DNA from: Luidia sarsii
Taxonomy: Eukaryota > Echinodermata > Asteroidea > Paxillosida > Luidiidae
DNA: 64,000 nucleotides
Direction of reading: 5' to 3'
Assembly: GCA_949987565.1 (NCBI GenBank)
Contig: OX465113.1
Coordinates: 8,145,770 to 8,209,769 of the forward strand
Part shown: positions 25,801-38,059 of the stretch, one piece after another
Layout: each line of letters begins with the position of its first letter
Numbering within the stretch: position 1 is the stretch's first letter
Notes under the pieces: model-generated
The model's database searches: none
What the model was told of the DNA's origin: nothing
What the model saw: the letters and a program-made list of their open reading frames with translations, nothing else
Made by a program: the position numbers and the translations under genes

Positions 25801-27783
25801 GGAGGGGTGGAGGGAGGGAGGGAGGGGTGGAGGGAGGGATGGAGGGAGGGAGGGACTGGGGGAGCGATATTGTGTGTAAACGGTATACCGCCATTATTAA
25901 CTTCCAAGTAGCTTTCAATTTGAGGTTAATGGTTTTCTCTTGTTTTGTCTTCTCAACCCATACAGGATCAGGTTGCTGCGGGATCTTCGGTGGGTGCGCC
26001 AGGCACGGTAGCAATGGACTGCAGTGGGTTGTCCGGGGTGACACAGAGAGACCCGAAAAGTGCATGGATTAAAATCCCGAACAGTGGCATTAGCACACAG
26101 CCCACCCCGTCCCCCCGTCCCAGGCAAAGCCCTCCAACAAAAGGCGGAAGATTCCAACCCTCCACTGGATTTCAACAATAGAAGAACTTTACACAGTGTA
26201 GGCCTATGCAGAAAAAAACTAACGCAGTACACGTATAGCGGGTATGCAACGATCCAAACACTTTTCTCAATGCCTAAAATAATTTGTAAACCAATGATAG
26301 CCGAGGTTTGACCGTCTTTCATACTGCTGTACACAATGAAATTGTCGAGCATGCATGGTATATGCTTCAAGGAGACTCCGATAAGGACGGTTGTGGGTTT
26401 CGATACGCATTGGATTGATGGTTTACTCATTGTGGAGCTCAAGTGACATCTTCGTTGAAACCCCGGGTGCGCCCCAATCAGTGAGAGGCGAAATACCAAT
26501 CAGGGTTTGAAAGAAACTGAGGGGGAAAACACGATCCGACAATATTTCAGAAGCCCAGTCACATAAAACGAAATCCCATGTAAAATATCTGCATTTCGTT
26601 TTGTCTTTATCGTTTTAAAAGATGTGGTTTGTTAACCACAATGAACATTGACTAGCCAACCGGCAGTGGATTCGCGCAGAGGGTATGCTCTTTATTTGTG
26701 ACGGATGCACCGTACAAGTTCTCTTGCAAGTGCGGCGGAAGAAGACGGAGAAAAAAAAATAAGGAAGAAAAATAAAAAAGGATTGGGGAGGGCAATATGA
26801 GGATTGTAATAGCTTTGCATATGTTGGTGCTCATTCTATTCCCATCACGCATGTGCTTGGTCAGGCAACAATAAGGGAGCAAGCTACTCTCTCTCCCGTC
26901 CCCCAGCGCCAATCCCCACCCACTCCAAGTGGCCGCCTCTCAGCGACCGCTTCCACGATGGAGACCTGTTGCCCGGCAATGGACGGCGAACAAAGGGCCA
27001 GCGCCCGCCCTGCGCCCGTCAGCTAACTCCTGACTACCCCACGGCCACAGATCGACCCAAGATAGCCGCACGTGCACCTATTAAAATGACTCCAAGTCCG
27101 CCTTTTATGGAGGACAAGAAATCAGTGTCGAGCATTATAAGAATAAAGCAACCTTTTTATTCTTTCCTTTTTTTTCTCTCTTTTAATAATGATGAATAAT
27201 AGCCAGAACCAAAAACCAACTAGAAACTGGGTGAGATTGAGAGGGTGCCGATGGGTAGATGAGGGGTGCTTTTTGGGGGAAGGGGTGGGGTTCGATCAGA
27301 CCTGGGCAATGGTCGTACGCGCAAAGGAGACAGGGTATAGTCAAGCTGTATATAACATGTAACATGCTGACTGTACACGCTTACCATTATGTGTCGCGAC
27401 TGATTAAACATTCATACGGCTGTAATAACTGTGGGGTCGTGAGGTTGTACCGCTGCGAACGGCGTCCTCTTTTTCCGTTTGGACTCCAAACTTCCCTCCC
27501 ACATTTTGTAAGATAAAACAAAGAATGAATATGATAACTGACGTATACACGTTGCTGTATAGTTACACCCCTAAAGGGGGAGGGGTATTGTATGGTGATG
27601 AAATTCGGTACTCATTTGACTTTGTTGTGATACATTTGTTTTGTTTGATTGCTTATTCGCTGCTGTTTTTGTATATGAATGTCACATGCATTATAATGAT
27701 TGTTAGGTCTTCGTTGCGTGGTGTCTCCGTATAGCCTTTGAAAAGCCCGATCTTCGAGGTTCGTCAAGAAGCCGTGTCCTCCC

Positions 27784-27785
27784 CG

Positions 27786-27829
<44 letters not shown>

Positions 27830-28033
27830 CCAGCCTGCCAGCCTGCCTGCATGCATGCCTGTCCTGCCTGCCTGCCTGCCTGTCCTGCCTGCCTGCCTGC
27901 CTGCATGCCTGCCTGCCTGCCTGCCTGCCAGCCTGCCTGCATGCATGCCTGTCCTGCCTGCCTGCCTGCCTGCCTGTCCTGCCTGCCTGTCCTGCCTGCC
28001 TGTCCTGCCTGCCTGCCTGCCTGCCTGCCTTCC
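27784..28033. repeat. CCTG tetranucleotide array in the DMRT intron
   Basis: A tetranucleotide array of CCTG units interrupted by CAGC, CATG and TCCTG variants. A 90-bp block containing two adjacent ATGC units is duplicated (27851 and 27941). On the DMRT sense strand it reads CAGG. Confidence 0.96.
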
Positions 28034-28253
28034 AGCATGCATGTTCAAGTTGCCTGTATGTTGCCTGCCTCAACGAGACACGGGGCACGGGTCCAGGTTT
28101 GATCACGACCGGGCCAAGCGCCCAAGCGGCAGCATGGTCGTACGGAGGACATCCCTGCCTCCGTTCCCATTGCCCCGCTCCACCCATGATGGATCACCGA
28201 GTTTCTTCCCCGTTGTACTCCACTCCCCCAACTCCCATTCCCTCCACAACATC

Positions 28254-28806
28254 ACCATCCCCTCCACCCCCTCCACCCCCTCCATCCCCTCCATCCCCTC
28301 CATCCCCTCCATCCCATCCCTTCCATCCCCCATCTCCTCCCCTCCATCCCATTCCCTTCCTTCCCCTTTCATCCCCTCCATCCCCTCCCACCCCATCCCC
28401 TCCATCCCTTCCACCCCATCCCCTCCACCCCATCCCCTCCCACCCCATCCCCTCCACCCCATCCCCTCCACCCCATCCCCTCCACCCCATCCCCTCCACC
28501 CCATCCCCTCCACCCCATCCCCTCCACCCCATCCCCTCCACCCATCCCCTCCACCCCATCCCCTCCACCCCATCCCCTCCACCCCACCCCCTCCACCCCA
28601 TCCCCTCCACCCCATCCCCTCCACCCCATCCCCTCCACCCCATCCCCTCCACCCCATCCCCTCCACCCCACCCCCTCCACCCCATCCCCTCCACCCCATC
28701 CCCTCCACCCCACCCCCTCCACCCCATCCCCTCCACCCCATCCCCTCCACCCCATCCCCTCCATCCCCATCCCCTCCATCCCCATCCCCTCCATCCCCAT
28801 CCCCTC
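28254..28806. repeat. C-rich 9/14/15-bp minisatellite in the DMRT intron
   Basis: Three linked phases: 9-bp CCCCTCCAT units (28257-28330), a 14-bp CACCCCATCCCCTC array forming most of 28390-28760, and about three 15-bp CCCCTCCATCCCCAT units at the end. The minus strand, which is DMRT sense, is a series of G4/G3 runs with potential to form quadruplexes. Long Pro/Ser/His or Gly/Trp-rich frames across it are artefacts. Confidence 0.96.
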
Positions 28807-31800
28807 CGACACTTTACCAAGAATAATATTATGACGGTCGCCTGATAACCCGCTCGCCATTGAGCAACACGCACGAGTTATTCATGGCGGACGGATTAAA
28901 AAAGAGCCAGCATTAGTTGCAGTCTCTTCCCTTCTCCTCACCTCCTCCCTAACCCCCTCTGGGCTCCTTCCCCCTTTATAGCTGCGGAACTGCACATAGC
29001 CAGCCACTGTTCCTGACCCTCTCCATCCTTACACCCCGATCCATCCATCTTCCAACTTAAGACCATCGGGACAGGACTCAACTCCACAACTCGCCGATTC
29101 CGCCTTTTTTTGGGGGGGGGGGGGTGGGTGGTGGGTTTTGTTTAACAAAGTCCCCAAATGGGTTAATACCTTTGGGGTATATAATTCACCCACCGTTGAC
29201 TCGGACTCAGAACGAGGAGGGGTTGGATGGGCTTCGTTGGATTGGTTGTGGGTGGAAGAGAAGAAAATATAGAAAGAAATAAAATCTAGAGAAAAGGGGG
29301 AGGGAGAAAGAAAGAAGCCGATTAATCAAACGGGATAAGTCCAACGCGGCCTACTCAATCCAGACATTCTTTGACTGACTGCGCTCGACGAGGAATCAGA
29401 TGAAAGAGAGAGGCTGGGGAGGATGAAGGAGAGAGTAGAGGGAAAGGAAGGAGATGAAGAAATGGTAAAAATCAAAAAGCCTCTCGCCACAAATTGGCCG
29501 CGTGTGCGGGGACCGGTAGTAGCTTCTTACGCTCAGTTAGCGCGCCGTCCTTCTACCGGCGACCGACCAGAAAATCGGGGCGAGTCAAGCGGAATGACCG
29601 GCCCAAGTCACGGAACCGGTATGACACACGCGCGCACGAAAGACCGAGGGAGAAAGGGGGTTGGGAGAGAGGGGCGAGGGGAGGGAGAAGGAGATGAGAA
29701 AAAAATCCCACTGCATTAACGTGCCAACGTTGATCAAAATGTCGATGATGACAATCAGCAACGATGCTTTTAAAACCTCCGTCATACATGGCTCTGGTTT
29801 GCACTCTCCCGTCAGCCTACTTGAAGCCCTTCATAAACTGCTGCATCCCTCTCTCCCTCCTCCCAAACACCTTACGCATGCACGCACTCAACCACCAACG
29901 CTTTAGATTTAATTTGCCCTCATATTGTCCTGACTTGAGTTATCATTATTAGGATGATTTTTTCCCCTCTTTTTCTTCCTAATCTTCTTTATTTGATCCT
30001 GCCGTGCGATTAGGAAGGGGGACCTCTCAATGAAATCAAATTTTGGGTTGATAAGACACGATTATTACGCATACTCGAGCGCCTATCTGTCAATAGCGGT
30101 CCCGTAGTTCTCTAGTGTGCGTGTGTGCTCGACTGGGGTGCTGGTTAAATGATTCCGCGCTGATCTGAGATTGGATTTGTTAAGTGGAGTAATTCTCCAT
30201 CCAGAGAACATGAGGAGGGTAATAACTATAGACACATACGGTGATCGAGTCGATTGGCATTGTGCAATAGGAAAAAAATGGGAAGCCTCTTCAGCCGACG
30301 TAGAGGTGAGAGACTTTATGACGATTCTCGGTTGTATAACCTCGTGGAATACCTGTGTCGAATTCTACACTTTCACACTACAGTACACTATTAAAATAAT
30401 GGGCAACATTTAAACGAAAATTCTTCCAACTCAATAACGTTAGTGCATGGTTTAACATAACTGTGCCCAAACCAGATGAAATCAAGCATAACGAAAACAA
30501 TTTGTTTTAAGAACACTTTTTGTCTAATGTATGTTCCCAGTATACCATAGGGGTTGGCTCAATGTGGAGTCTGCCCCCTAAAAAAAGCATAATTATTGCC
30601 AAACTTAAAGCTGTCATTCATTCTAACAGAATTAGGCCTACACGCTAATATAATACAGGTCCTGAAAAATCAAAGGCTTTCTCATCCCTTGATGAATGAA
30701 GGAGAAAATGAGTTGAACATGAAGCATTATAACGAGGGTGGATTTTCGTTGTCGTTGGTGAGGTCTAGTTCATGCCGTATATGTGTATAAGACAATACCG
30801 TCATTGGTACTCATTTTCAAGTGAAAATGTCCCATACAGTCCAATAATAACGGTGCATTCGTTAAGAATGCATCCCTTTCATTTAAAGGCTTCAAGATAA
30901 CGATTAAAGAGGGTTGCGGTATCTACCAGGATTGCTGCAAGAAATGGTTTTAATAATGGGTTGCTTTCGTCGGAGTTTGTTCCGAGGATTTCAAGGCAGT
31001 TACAAAATGGCTCTTTTATTCGGGGGAGGGTTGAGTTTTATCGAACCGCACAAGCTAGACGCCATGAAGTACACGTACGGAGGCTGTGTTCGCGGTTGAG
31101 AATGGGCCACCCAAACGACGGTGCCGCGAAGTGCCACATTCACTCCGTCACTATTGACCCAAGCTTGATTGAACCGCGCCACCTCGAAATGGACGAGGAG
31201 GTGGGGGAGAGGCGTTTCGTTTTTCAACTCAAGTTCCGCGGGGAAAGGGAAAGGAGGAGGGGGGGGGGGGTCAGGGCGATTTCGTTTTCTGTCATCAGGC
31301 TCACGGGTCCTTGTGTGCCGTGCCAGACATGCAATGTTTGGACGCGGTCGAGGGCCTGACAAGCGGCGCAAGACACATCAATGTCCGATGAAACCGCACA
31401 AGAACCAGAATTTTGCTCGGCACTCAGATATCACGGCTGCAGGTTAGGAATACTGCAGGCACAACCACATGTGAAACAAAACAACGAAAAAGATACGTAA
31501 GTATATGCTAGTATGTACTATGCTAGTATAAACGCCAGTATAAACATCATCTTCTCATTGTACGTTTTAATCTGTGGTCGACATTCGAATTAGGCGATTG
31601 TTCCGCTACGTGAAGCAAGATAATTATTGTATACCTGTAAACCAATCAGAACGCCTGATTGGAGACCTTCAAGGTACGCTGCTATACTTTATACTTTTCA
31701 TGGAAAGACAGAAAACTTGATCAGTTTTGAGGAAGTAGATATGCACAGTAGGCCTATATGTAAAGTTGCATCCACTTTGTGTGATACTCGCACTGCTGTA

Positions 31801-31947
31801 GACAGGCTTACAACAATAATGATTTCCATCTGAATGTAAGGGGGGGGTTGATCCTTGAAGATATTCGGCAGTTAATGGATAAATGCTTCTGACTGGAATC
31901 CCCACCCCGGCAAATACTAGTTGACTGTTTGGGAAGGCTACCATTTA

Positions 31948-32060
31948 AGGGCTGCATAGGCCTAACTCAGATAGTAAGAGCGCTGGTACGCAAAACCAGA
32001 GGTCTCGGGTTCAAGTCCCTGTCCAGTCAAAGTTTTCTTTGCCATTTAGAAAAAAAAATA
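31948..32060 (+). mobile_element. tRNA-derived SINE, copy B
   Basis: Box A-like ACTCAGATAGTAAGAGC is followed by a 5-bp stem CTGGT/ACCAG around a 7-base loop, then box B GGTTCAAGTCC and the family tail CAGTCAAAGTTTTCTTTGCC. It ends in an A-rich run (32049-32058), as expected for LINE-mobilised SINEs. The 5' and 3' acceptor arms do not pair and position 33 of the anticodon loop is C, so it is not a working tRNA. It shares its body and tail with 16806-16902. It lies antisense within the DMRT intron. Confidence 0.72.
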
Positions 32061-35000
32061 TTATGTACATGTAGACATTTCCCTATCTTTATAAGCAGTA
32101 GCAAAGGCACATTTGCCCCGAAACAAAATATTTCTTTTAATATTAATGACATTCTGATAATTACAATAATGATAACAATTGCTAATCATTAACATTGTTG
32201 AATATTAATGATATACATACGAATGCTATAAATGGACTAAAAGTTGGCGACAGAAAATATACAGCGCCCTCAACGATGAAAGGGAACATGATGACGTAGC
32301 TATGGTCTAATTAGAATACAATTCTTGAATAAAGACTGAAGGAGTGAGTTTCTCTTAGAATTGAGAAAGGAACTGAATCACCCATGAAGTCAAGGGCATG
32401 TCACATTGGACGACACGCTTGTGCGTTCAGTTCCTTGCAATCAACCAAACAGTCAAAGTGCTAGTCTGGCTTTCTGTAACTTGTCATAAAAGGAGTCGGC
32501 AATTCCCTTACAAAAAGAAAACTCTAAAAGTGTGACACCGGGCGATATGTCTGCGTTGGCATTTTGTAAAATGCGTGAGCAATCGAGATTTCCAATAATT
32601 TTGGTACACTTTAAAAGCATATGTCACGAGGAAAACGGACGAAGCCAATCTGAAAGTTTGTTTCTGAGCAAGACAATGGCGCGTCTCTTATGACTATGAG
32701 GATCGTGGGAAATTGTAATTGTGGGAAAATGCAGGAAACGTTGGAACCCTGATAGAGTACAGTGCCGTGGTTTACACTTTAATTGCCATGGAACTGGATA
32801 CTCAGAGACATGGCGAGGGGCCGGTTAATAGCCTCTCCTTCGGAAAATAAGAAAACACGAGAAAAAAAACCTGCCCACCCATCGCTTACTAGGTCTGCAA
32901 CAACTCATTAAGATATCACTGGCAGAGGTGACAAGGGATGGCCAAACCTGGGCCATCAAAGTCCTCTTCGTCTTGTTCAGGATCAAAGTCGTAATGGATA
33001 CATGCACATCGATTCCTTTCATTTACGATTTCTTTCTTTGGGGAGGTGGGTAACCGTATTCTCTCGTTCTGTCTCCCCGCTGTAAGTCGTCCGACGCTCG
33101 CGTACAACACCGGGCAATTAGAGCGCTCTATGCCCCCTGCTGAGGTGGCGCGGGCCGGTGTTTTTCACACGGAGTCGATGAGCGGGCCAACCTGGCACAG
33201 CTACAGCACGACCGCGTCGCTATCTGCCCGCGACCACCCGCACCCCATTCTCCCTACTGTACTATATAGGATAGACACCGTTGTCCAACACTGTAACTAA
33301 AATGCTTTCAATAAAGCAGGGAATATGCCACTACCAGTGAATATGCCAGGACAGTCATGGACGTGTACCATGACTGAATATTCGCCCGCTCTCAACACTG
33401 CCCCACTGCCTGTTTCTCCCCTTTCCCATTGCCCTCTTCCCTCCCAGACCTCCGCTAGAATCCACCCACCTTTTGTCTCTGTATCCATTGGGTTCGTGTT
33501 ATATTTTCTTCTCTTTCCTTCGTCCTCCATCCCCCTCAGTATTGCGTTCATTTTAATCATCAATCACGGCACGGATTATCGACTTTCATCCCCCAGAAAC
33601 GGCAACACGTGTTATTTGCTTAGGGGAGAGAGGTTTTCAAGTCAGGGTTTTGTGCTTTATTGTTTTTATTTTTTTTTAGAAGGGGGGGTGTTTGCTGCTC
33701 GGTTGCCGAGTACTCCAGCCTAGAATCGCCCGCTAGTTAACCATTCTCCACACGTGTTAGGTACCCTGAAAATAGCTTCACCAAAACGTACGACCTATTA
33801 TAGCGTCAAATCCATTAGTGACTGTGTCTGGGTGTTTAAGGGTGCTTTTTCACTGCGAGGGACTTCCAGACCAAGCCCCTCGCTCTTCTGTCATTCCACA
33901 AAAATGCCATTGATAGTAGGAACAACCATGGAACAACCATGATCATAATCTTGCGCGGCAAGACAAGGGTGGGGGCTCTCTGCTCGGGATATCATTTGCG
34001 GGCAAACAAAGCAAGTTCAGACGATTCGTATACTGCGGCCGAGAAGTCTACACTGTTTCAATGTGCACAGAAATTGGTAATTGCACAAAATTCCGCCTTC
34101 ATTGATGTTTGTTATAGAAACCAAAACAAATGGAGCCACTCGTGGCGATTTATTGTGCGTCATTCTAATCTATACTCATTGCCGTTTGAAAACAATTATC
34201 AATGTTTATGCTGAATAGTCCAGAAACTAAAACAATACCGAAAATGGTTAAAACTGCTGACTGACTTAGTCATTAAAATCTGTTACATGGTCAATGGAAA
34301 TATTGCACAAGAAAAGAAAATACTTTGCTGAGCGGACTGGCGATTGGCCTCTCCAGGATACAACTCGCGCTCACGGTGCCTCGGCCTATTGTGCGGCTAT
34401 AGAGAAGTGTCAGTCAGGTTCACATCTTCTTAGTCGGGTTTGCTTCTCATCCGTCGCCCACAGCGAAATCCAGCAACTTTCTTTCAAATATGCAGCACTT
34501 CAATTTCCAGGGGAGACATGGAAAGCGGTTTTGCTGAAGGCAGTGTTAACGAAAACTTAGTTTCAAACGTGACTGAAGCTTAGGCCTATAGCTTAAACGA
34601 AGTCCTGTCCCTCATTGTATACCGGTAGCTGCAATGTATATTTTGCGTTATCGTTATGCACTTTACTTGATGTTCTAAACAAATGCTACAATTACGATAT
34701 AATTATTGGTTTCCCCTGAAACGCAATGTGTTGTATTCATATGTTTTAAGCTTTGAGCCTGCTTTCTAGAAATGTTGCGTAGCGTCTGGTTTGACAAGCG
34801 CGTTATAGCGTTCTCATAGTTCACCGCAATCGCGCAAACCTGGGTAGGGAGTGAACAGTGGGGCATGCTGTCACCGACCCGTGTCGAACCGAGATGAGAC
34901 CACCACGGCACCAGACTCGCTTGGATTGTGAAGACTGTGTGTGTGAAGTATACCGCTGGCCCCACGGCCGCGCAAATCGAGAGAACCTACACCCCGTCAC

Positions 35001-36334
35001 CCCTCCCTCACAAGCCCTTGTTGGTAATTGGCCAGACCGATTAAAACTAGACGTCCCAGGCAATAGGTGGGCGAGGGAACGAGACTAGAGTCAGCGAGTA
35101 GATGGCTGCGATTTGCACCCGGGGGTCGGGCCTCGACACGGTACCCTAATGGGCCAGACGCGGCGGGGGAACTGTCCACTCGACACCGCTATCTGGGTTT
35201 CCCATGCCATCAGCTTACACAAAATACCCTAAGCCCGAGTCCACCACAGTAATATTTCTAATGATAGAGCAACATCGGTACAGACATCCAATATGCAATA
35301 ACACGGTGAATTGTGACAACACCGAAACCTGGTGTAAGGATTTACCCCGACTACTTTCCAAACCTCATGTTCTGTCAGGGTAAATGAGATTTCTAACACT
35401 TTTTTAAGACGAAATGGGGGTAGTTTAGCAAAGATTATAATGAGGGACCGCCTGTGGGCGCTATTTTTGGCAGCCGGTCAGCAAGCATCTAGTTGACAGC
35501 ATCGAGGAAGTATAGTACATGTATAATGTGTTCACATTCACTTCGGCCCTTCTGTTCTCTGCAATCCTTGCATTGGTAGCGATGAAAAGACAGGGGAAAG
35601 TAATCTGTCCAAAAAGTACAGTCCACATTCAATTTGACTTATTTTTAACCGGCTCGATTCTCCTTCGATCTTTGGAACCAGTGACATCGCTCACAATGAA
35701 GACATGCTATTATTGTTACCGCATTAATGAATGACTTGAAAATGCTCTATACAATCCACATACCCCATCGACAAATATGTGAGACTGTAATATCATCTTC
35801 TGAACAAGACCGGTGGCACTGTGCCGGGAGAGTCCGGGAAAAGATTTGTCCTTTGACTATTAATAGAAGTGGTTCCAATCGCGGGGCGCATACCTCTGCG
35901 CGGTAAAGGCGCGTCTGAGTTGATTGCTATGTATGTTGCAGCGGGGACTCAACAAGTGGCCGGTCGACACTAATTCATTTACACACGGTTCTTGGCCAAG
36001 ACCCATGGCACGATCCATACTCTATCCTTCACCATAAGTGTACATTATAATCGGGTTGCCCAATAATCATGCAGAATGTCATGCAGAATGCTCAAACTCC
36101 AGTTGAGTAACGTCCTTTTAATTATCCTATACAATTTGTCAAGCTGAGCTCTTTTTTGTCCTATAATCCTTTTTTTCTGTAGCAAATTAAGCAGCTCTTT
36201 TAACAGTTGCGTGTTGGGGTTGGTTTAGGATTTACCTGTGCCTAAAATCAACTTTACAAAAACTGTAACAACAGTGCGCTTGAGGGCAGTTAATTGAAAG
36301 CGTGCGTTACAAATAAGATGCTTAAGGTATAGTA
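32061..36334. other. DMRT intron part; no other gene recognised
   Basis: Intronic DNA with no recognised feature apart from scattered short open frames. A GTGGGCGCT motif resembling the CTCF core is at 35454-35462. Confidence 0.4.
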
Positions 36335-36387
36335 CTAGTAGTGAGTGCTAGACAACGGGAAACTGGAAAGGAAAGAAAACCACCTAC

Positions 36388-36805
36388 CAGTCATGATTTC
36401 GTGGTGATGTTCGCCGTCTTCGTCGGCAATATCCATGGGCTTGGGCGAGAGTTCGTCGCCGGAGTCGGATGAGCCGAAGAGCGGGCCGTTGGCCGACATG
36501 AGACCGAAGCCAGCGCCGCCAGCCCCGGGTGAGCATGCCCGCAGTCCCATGGCGATGGCATCCTCTGCCGCTTGCTGACGCTTGAGCGCTACCTGGGCCG
36601 CCATCACGCGCTGCCGCTCCGCAATCAGGTTGCATTTGGGGCAGCGACAGTCTCTGAAACGACAGTGGCGTTTGTGTCCCTTGAGCCAGGAGATGACGCC
36701 GTGGTTGCGACACCGGGCGCACTTGGGTTTGCGGGCCCCTTTCTCGGTCAGAGGACCACGGAGTAAGGACATTGTCTGCATGTCTATGACCGGTCGCTCC
36801 ATCAT
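36388..36805 (-). CDS. DMRT93B: DMRT transcription factor, coding exon 1 (DM domain)
   Basis: This is the first coding exon of a DM-domain (doublesex/mab-3 related) transcription factor, a nuclear protein that binds DNA through an intertwined pair of zinc sites. The DM domain covers about residues 25-72. All eight zinc ligands are present: C29, C32, H44 and C48 for one site, and H35, C53, C55 and C58 for the other. The recognition-helix segment [19 protein letters not shown] follows. The AAEDAIAMG segment after it and the [12 protein letters not shown] loop point to the DMRT93B group (insect Dmrt93B, often equated with vertebrate DMRT3) rather than DMRT1 or DMRTA. The start is the first in-frame ATG at 36805. 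The ATG immediately after it, at 36802, has the better context (A at -3, G at +4). Residues 90-139 are a Gly/Ser/acidic linker. The exon ends ATGACTG followed by a GTAGGT donor at 36387, leaving one base to complete Asp140 with exon 2. The family call is near certain; the subgroup is about 65% sure. Confidence 0.93.
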
Positions 36806-37833
36806 CTCTGACTCCCTCTGCTGTGCGGTCCTCAACGTTGACAACGTCCCGTCTTTCTTCCTCGTCGAGAAAATAAACCTAAAGTGTCTGGCGATTGAAA
36901 CAAGCGGATTAGCGAGTGAGTAGTGGCGGTGTAAAAAGACTTGTGAAGAGAGCGAGTGGCAGCACCGACCCGGTGTTAACTCGGCGGTGGTGTGTCTGTC
37001 GACTGTGCGAGTCACTCCAAGTCTCTCTCCCTCCCAGTCAAACGAGCAATTTTTGTCGAGAGAGCGCCGGGAAGATAACTTGATCGTGAACCAAAAGAAA
37101 CTCCAAGTTCATCTGCGGCCACCCATAGAGTTGTGATGTTTTGTCCTGCTGGCGTTTACGGAACAATTATAGTCAATACACAGTTGTGACCGGGCCCTGC
37201 ATGTGCTTGGCTATTGCACATGGCTATAGCAACGAAGGGGAGGGGAGGCGGAGATGGGGGGGGGGGGGTTGAGGTTGGCAGGAGGGAGCGACTACATCTA
37301 GGATGTGCAATGAAGCCGGCCGCTGATTGGACGAAGTGATGAGCCAATTAGAATCCGTGTCTAATACGCAGCTCGTTAGTGGGTTGTTAGTGTTACCAGT
37401 ACCCCACACAGAAACCGCCACAACACGCAGTGTGACTGCGGCAATGGTGTGTGGATGGATGGAGGGGGGGGGGGGGGGGTTGGGTGGGTGAGAGGCAAGA
37501 CAGCGTACACCGTTAAACCACTCACTTAGCGGTGCGAGGAACGTAATCCTGCCCGGCTGTAATCTGACAGAGCTTGTCGTCAGCTCCGGCTCGGGTCAAG
37601 CGGAAATCTTACCTTCTCCGATTTCGCTGGGGAGCGAGCAAACCGTCCGTGGTCTAAGCACAGCTCGTCCTGGCTGTCACAACGCACCAATCGCTCAGAT
37701 CTCGCTTATTTCACTGAGGTTTGCGGGTTTTCCACCCCATCCCCCTCTCTCTCTTTTCACGGTTTATCAGCGGGCCGTTACTTTGTTAGCACACATGGGG
37801 TAATTTGTCAGAAAATGAACGGTGGCTAATGGA
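36806..37833. other. DMRT 5' untranslated or upstream region
   Basis: This stretch lies between the DMRT start codon and the upstream motif cluster. The reading frame stays open for about 70 codons before the first ATG but contains no in-frame ATG there, so it is probably 5' UTR. G runs of about 11-17 occur near 37257 and 37466. I see no other gene. Confidence 0.4.
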
Positions 37834-38059
37834 GTCCTGTTGATTGACGCGTGTTGATTGACACACGCGACGTGGGAACTCCCGCTCCTATTGGTCGACC
37901 GGCCCGCTTAGACCACGTGGTTTGCCGATAGGGTGACGTCACGAGCAACGCGCTGACGGACGAAGAAATGTAGCAACTTTTTTCTCTCTGCCTCACTGGC
38001 TCGAACGGCGGGTGTACAACTGGACAAACCATACGGTTCTGTCACGCGGTGATTGATGG
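37834..38059. promoter_or_regulatory. Cluster of transcription-factor motifs upstream of DMRT
   Basis: This lies 1.0-1.3 kb upstream of the DMRT start codon. It holds two TGATTGAC motifs 14 bp apart (37841-37848 and 37855-37862), a CCAAT box in inverse orientation (ATTGG, 37890-37894), an E-box CACGTG (37914-37919), a palindromic CRE TGACGTCA (37934-37941) and TGATTGATGG (38050-38059), which fits the PBC-HOX composite consensus. No TATA box is obvious. The region is richer in GC and CpG than its flanks. This arrangement fits a promoter or proximal enhancer, but the transcription start was not located. Confidence 0.4.

Larger units (their letters stand above)
22893..36387 (-). other. DMRT intron, about 13.5 kb
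   Basis: This is the single intron between the two DMRT coding exons, bounded by GTAGGT at the 5' end and CTCGCAG at the 3' end. On the sense (minus) strand it contains a CAGG tetranucleotide array (28033-27784), a G-rich GGGGTGGA/GGGGATGG array (28806-28254) and an antisense SINE copy (31948-32060). The remainder is AT-rich unique-looking DNA. I recognise no other coding exon in it. Short open frames at 24190-24672 and 25111-25590 (minus) resemble no family I know. Confidence 0.85.

Noticed and set aside
27738..28874. Open frames of up to 362 codons on both strands
   Set aside because: Translations of the CCTG and C-rich intronic arrays.
31951..32027. Possible tRNA gene (anticodon loop ACGCAAA)
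   Set aside because: Acceptor arms do not pair, base 33 is C not T, the T stem has a mismatch, and the sequence continues into a tail shared with another copy, so it is a SINE.
21937..36805. DMRT gene in a repeat-rich block as a sex-determining region
   Set aside because: Nothing in the sequence shows sex linkage; DMRT93B-type genes are mostly autosomal developmental regulators.
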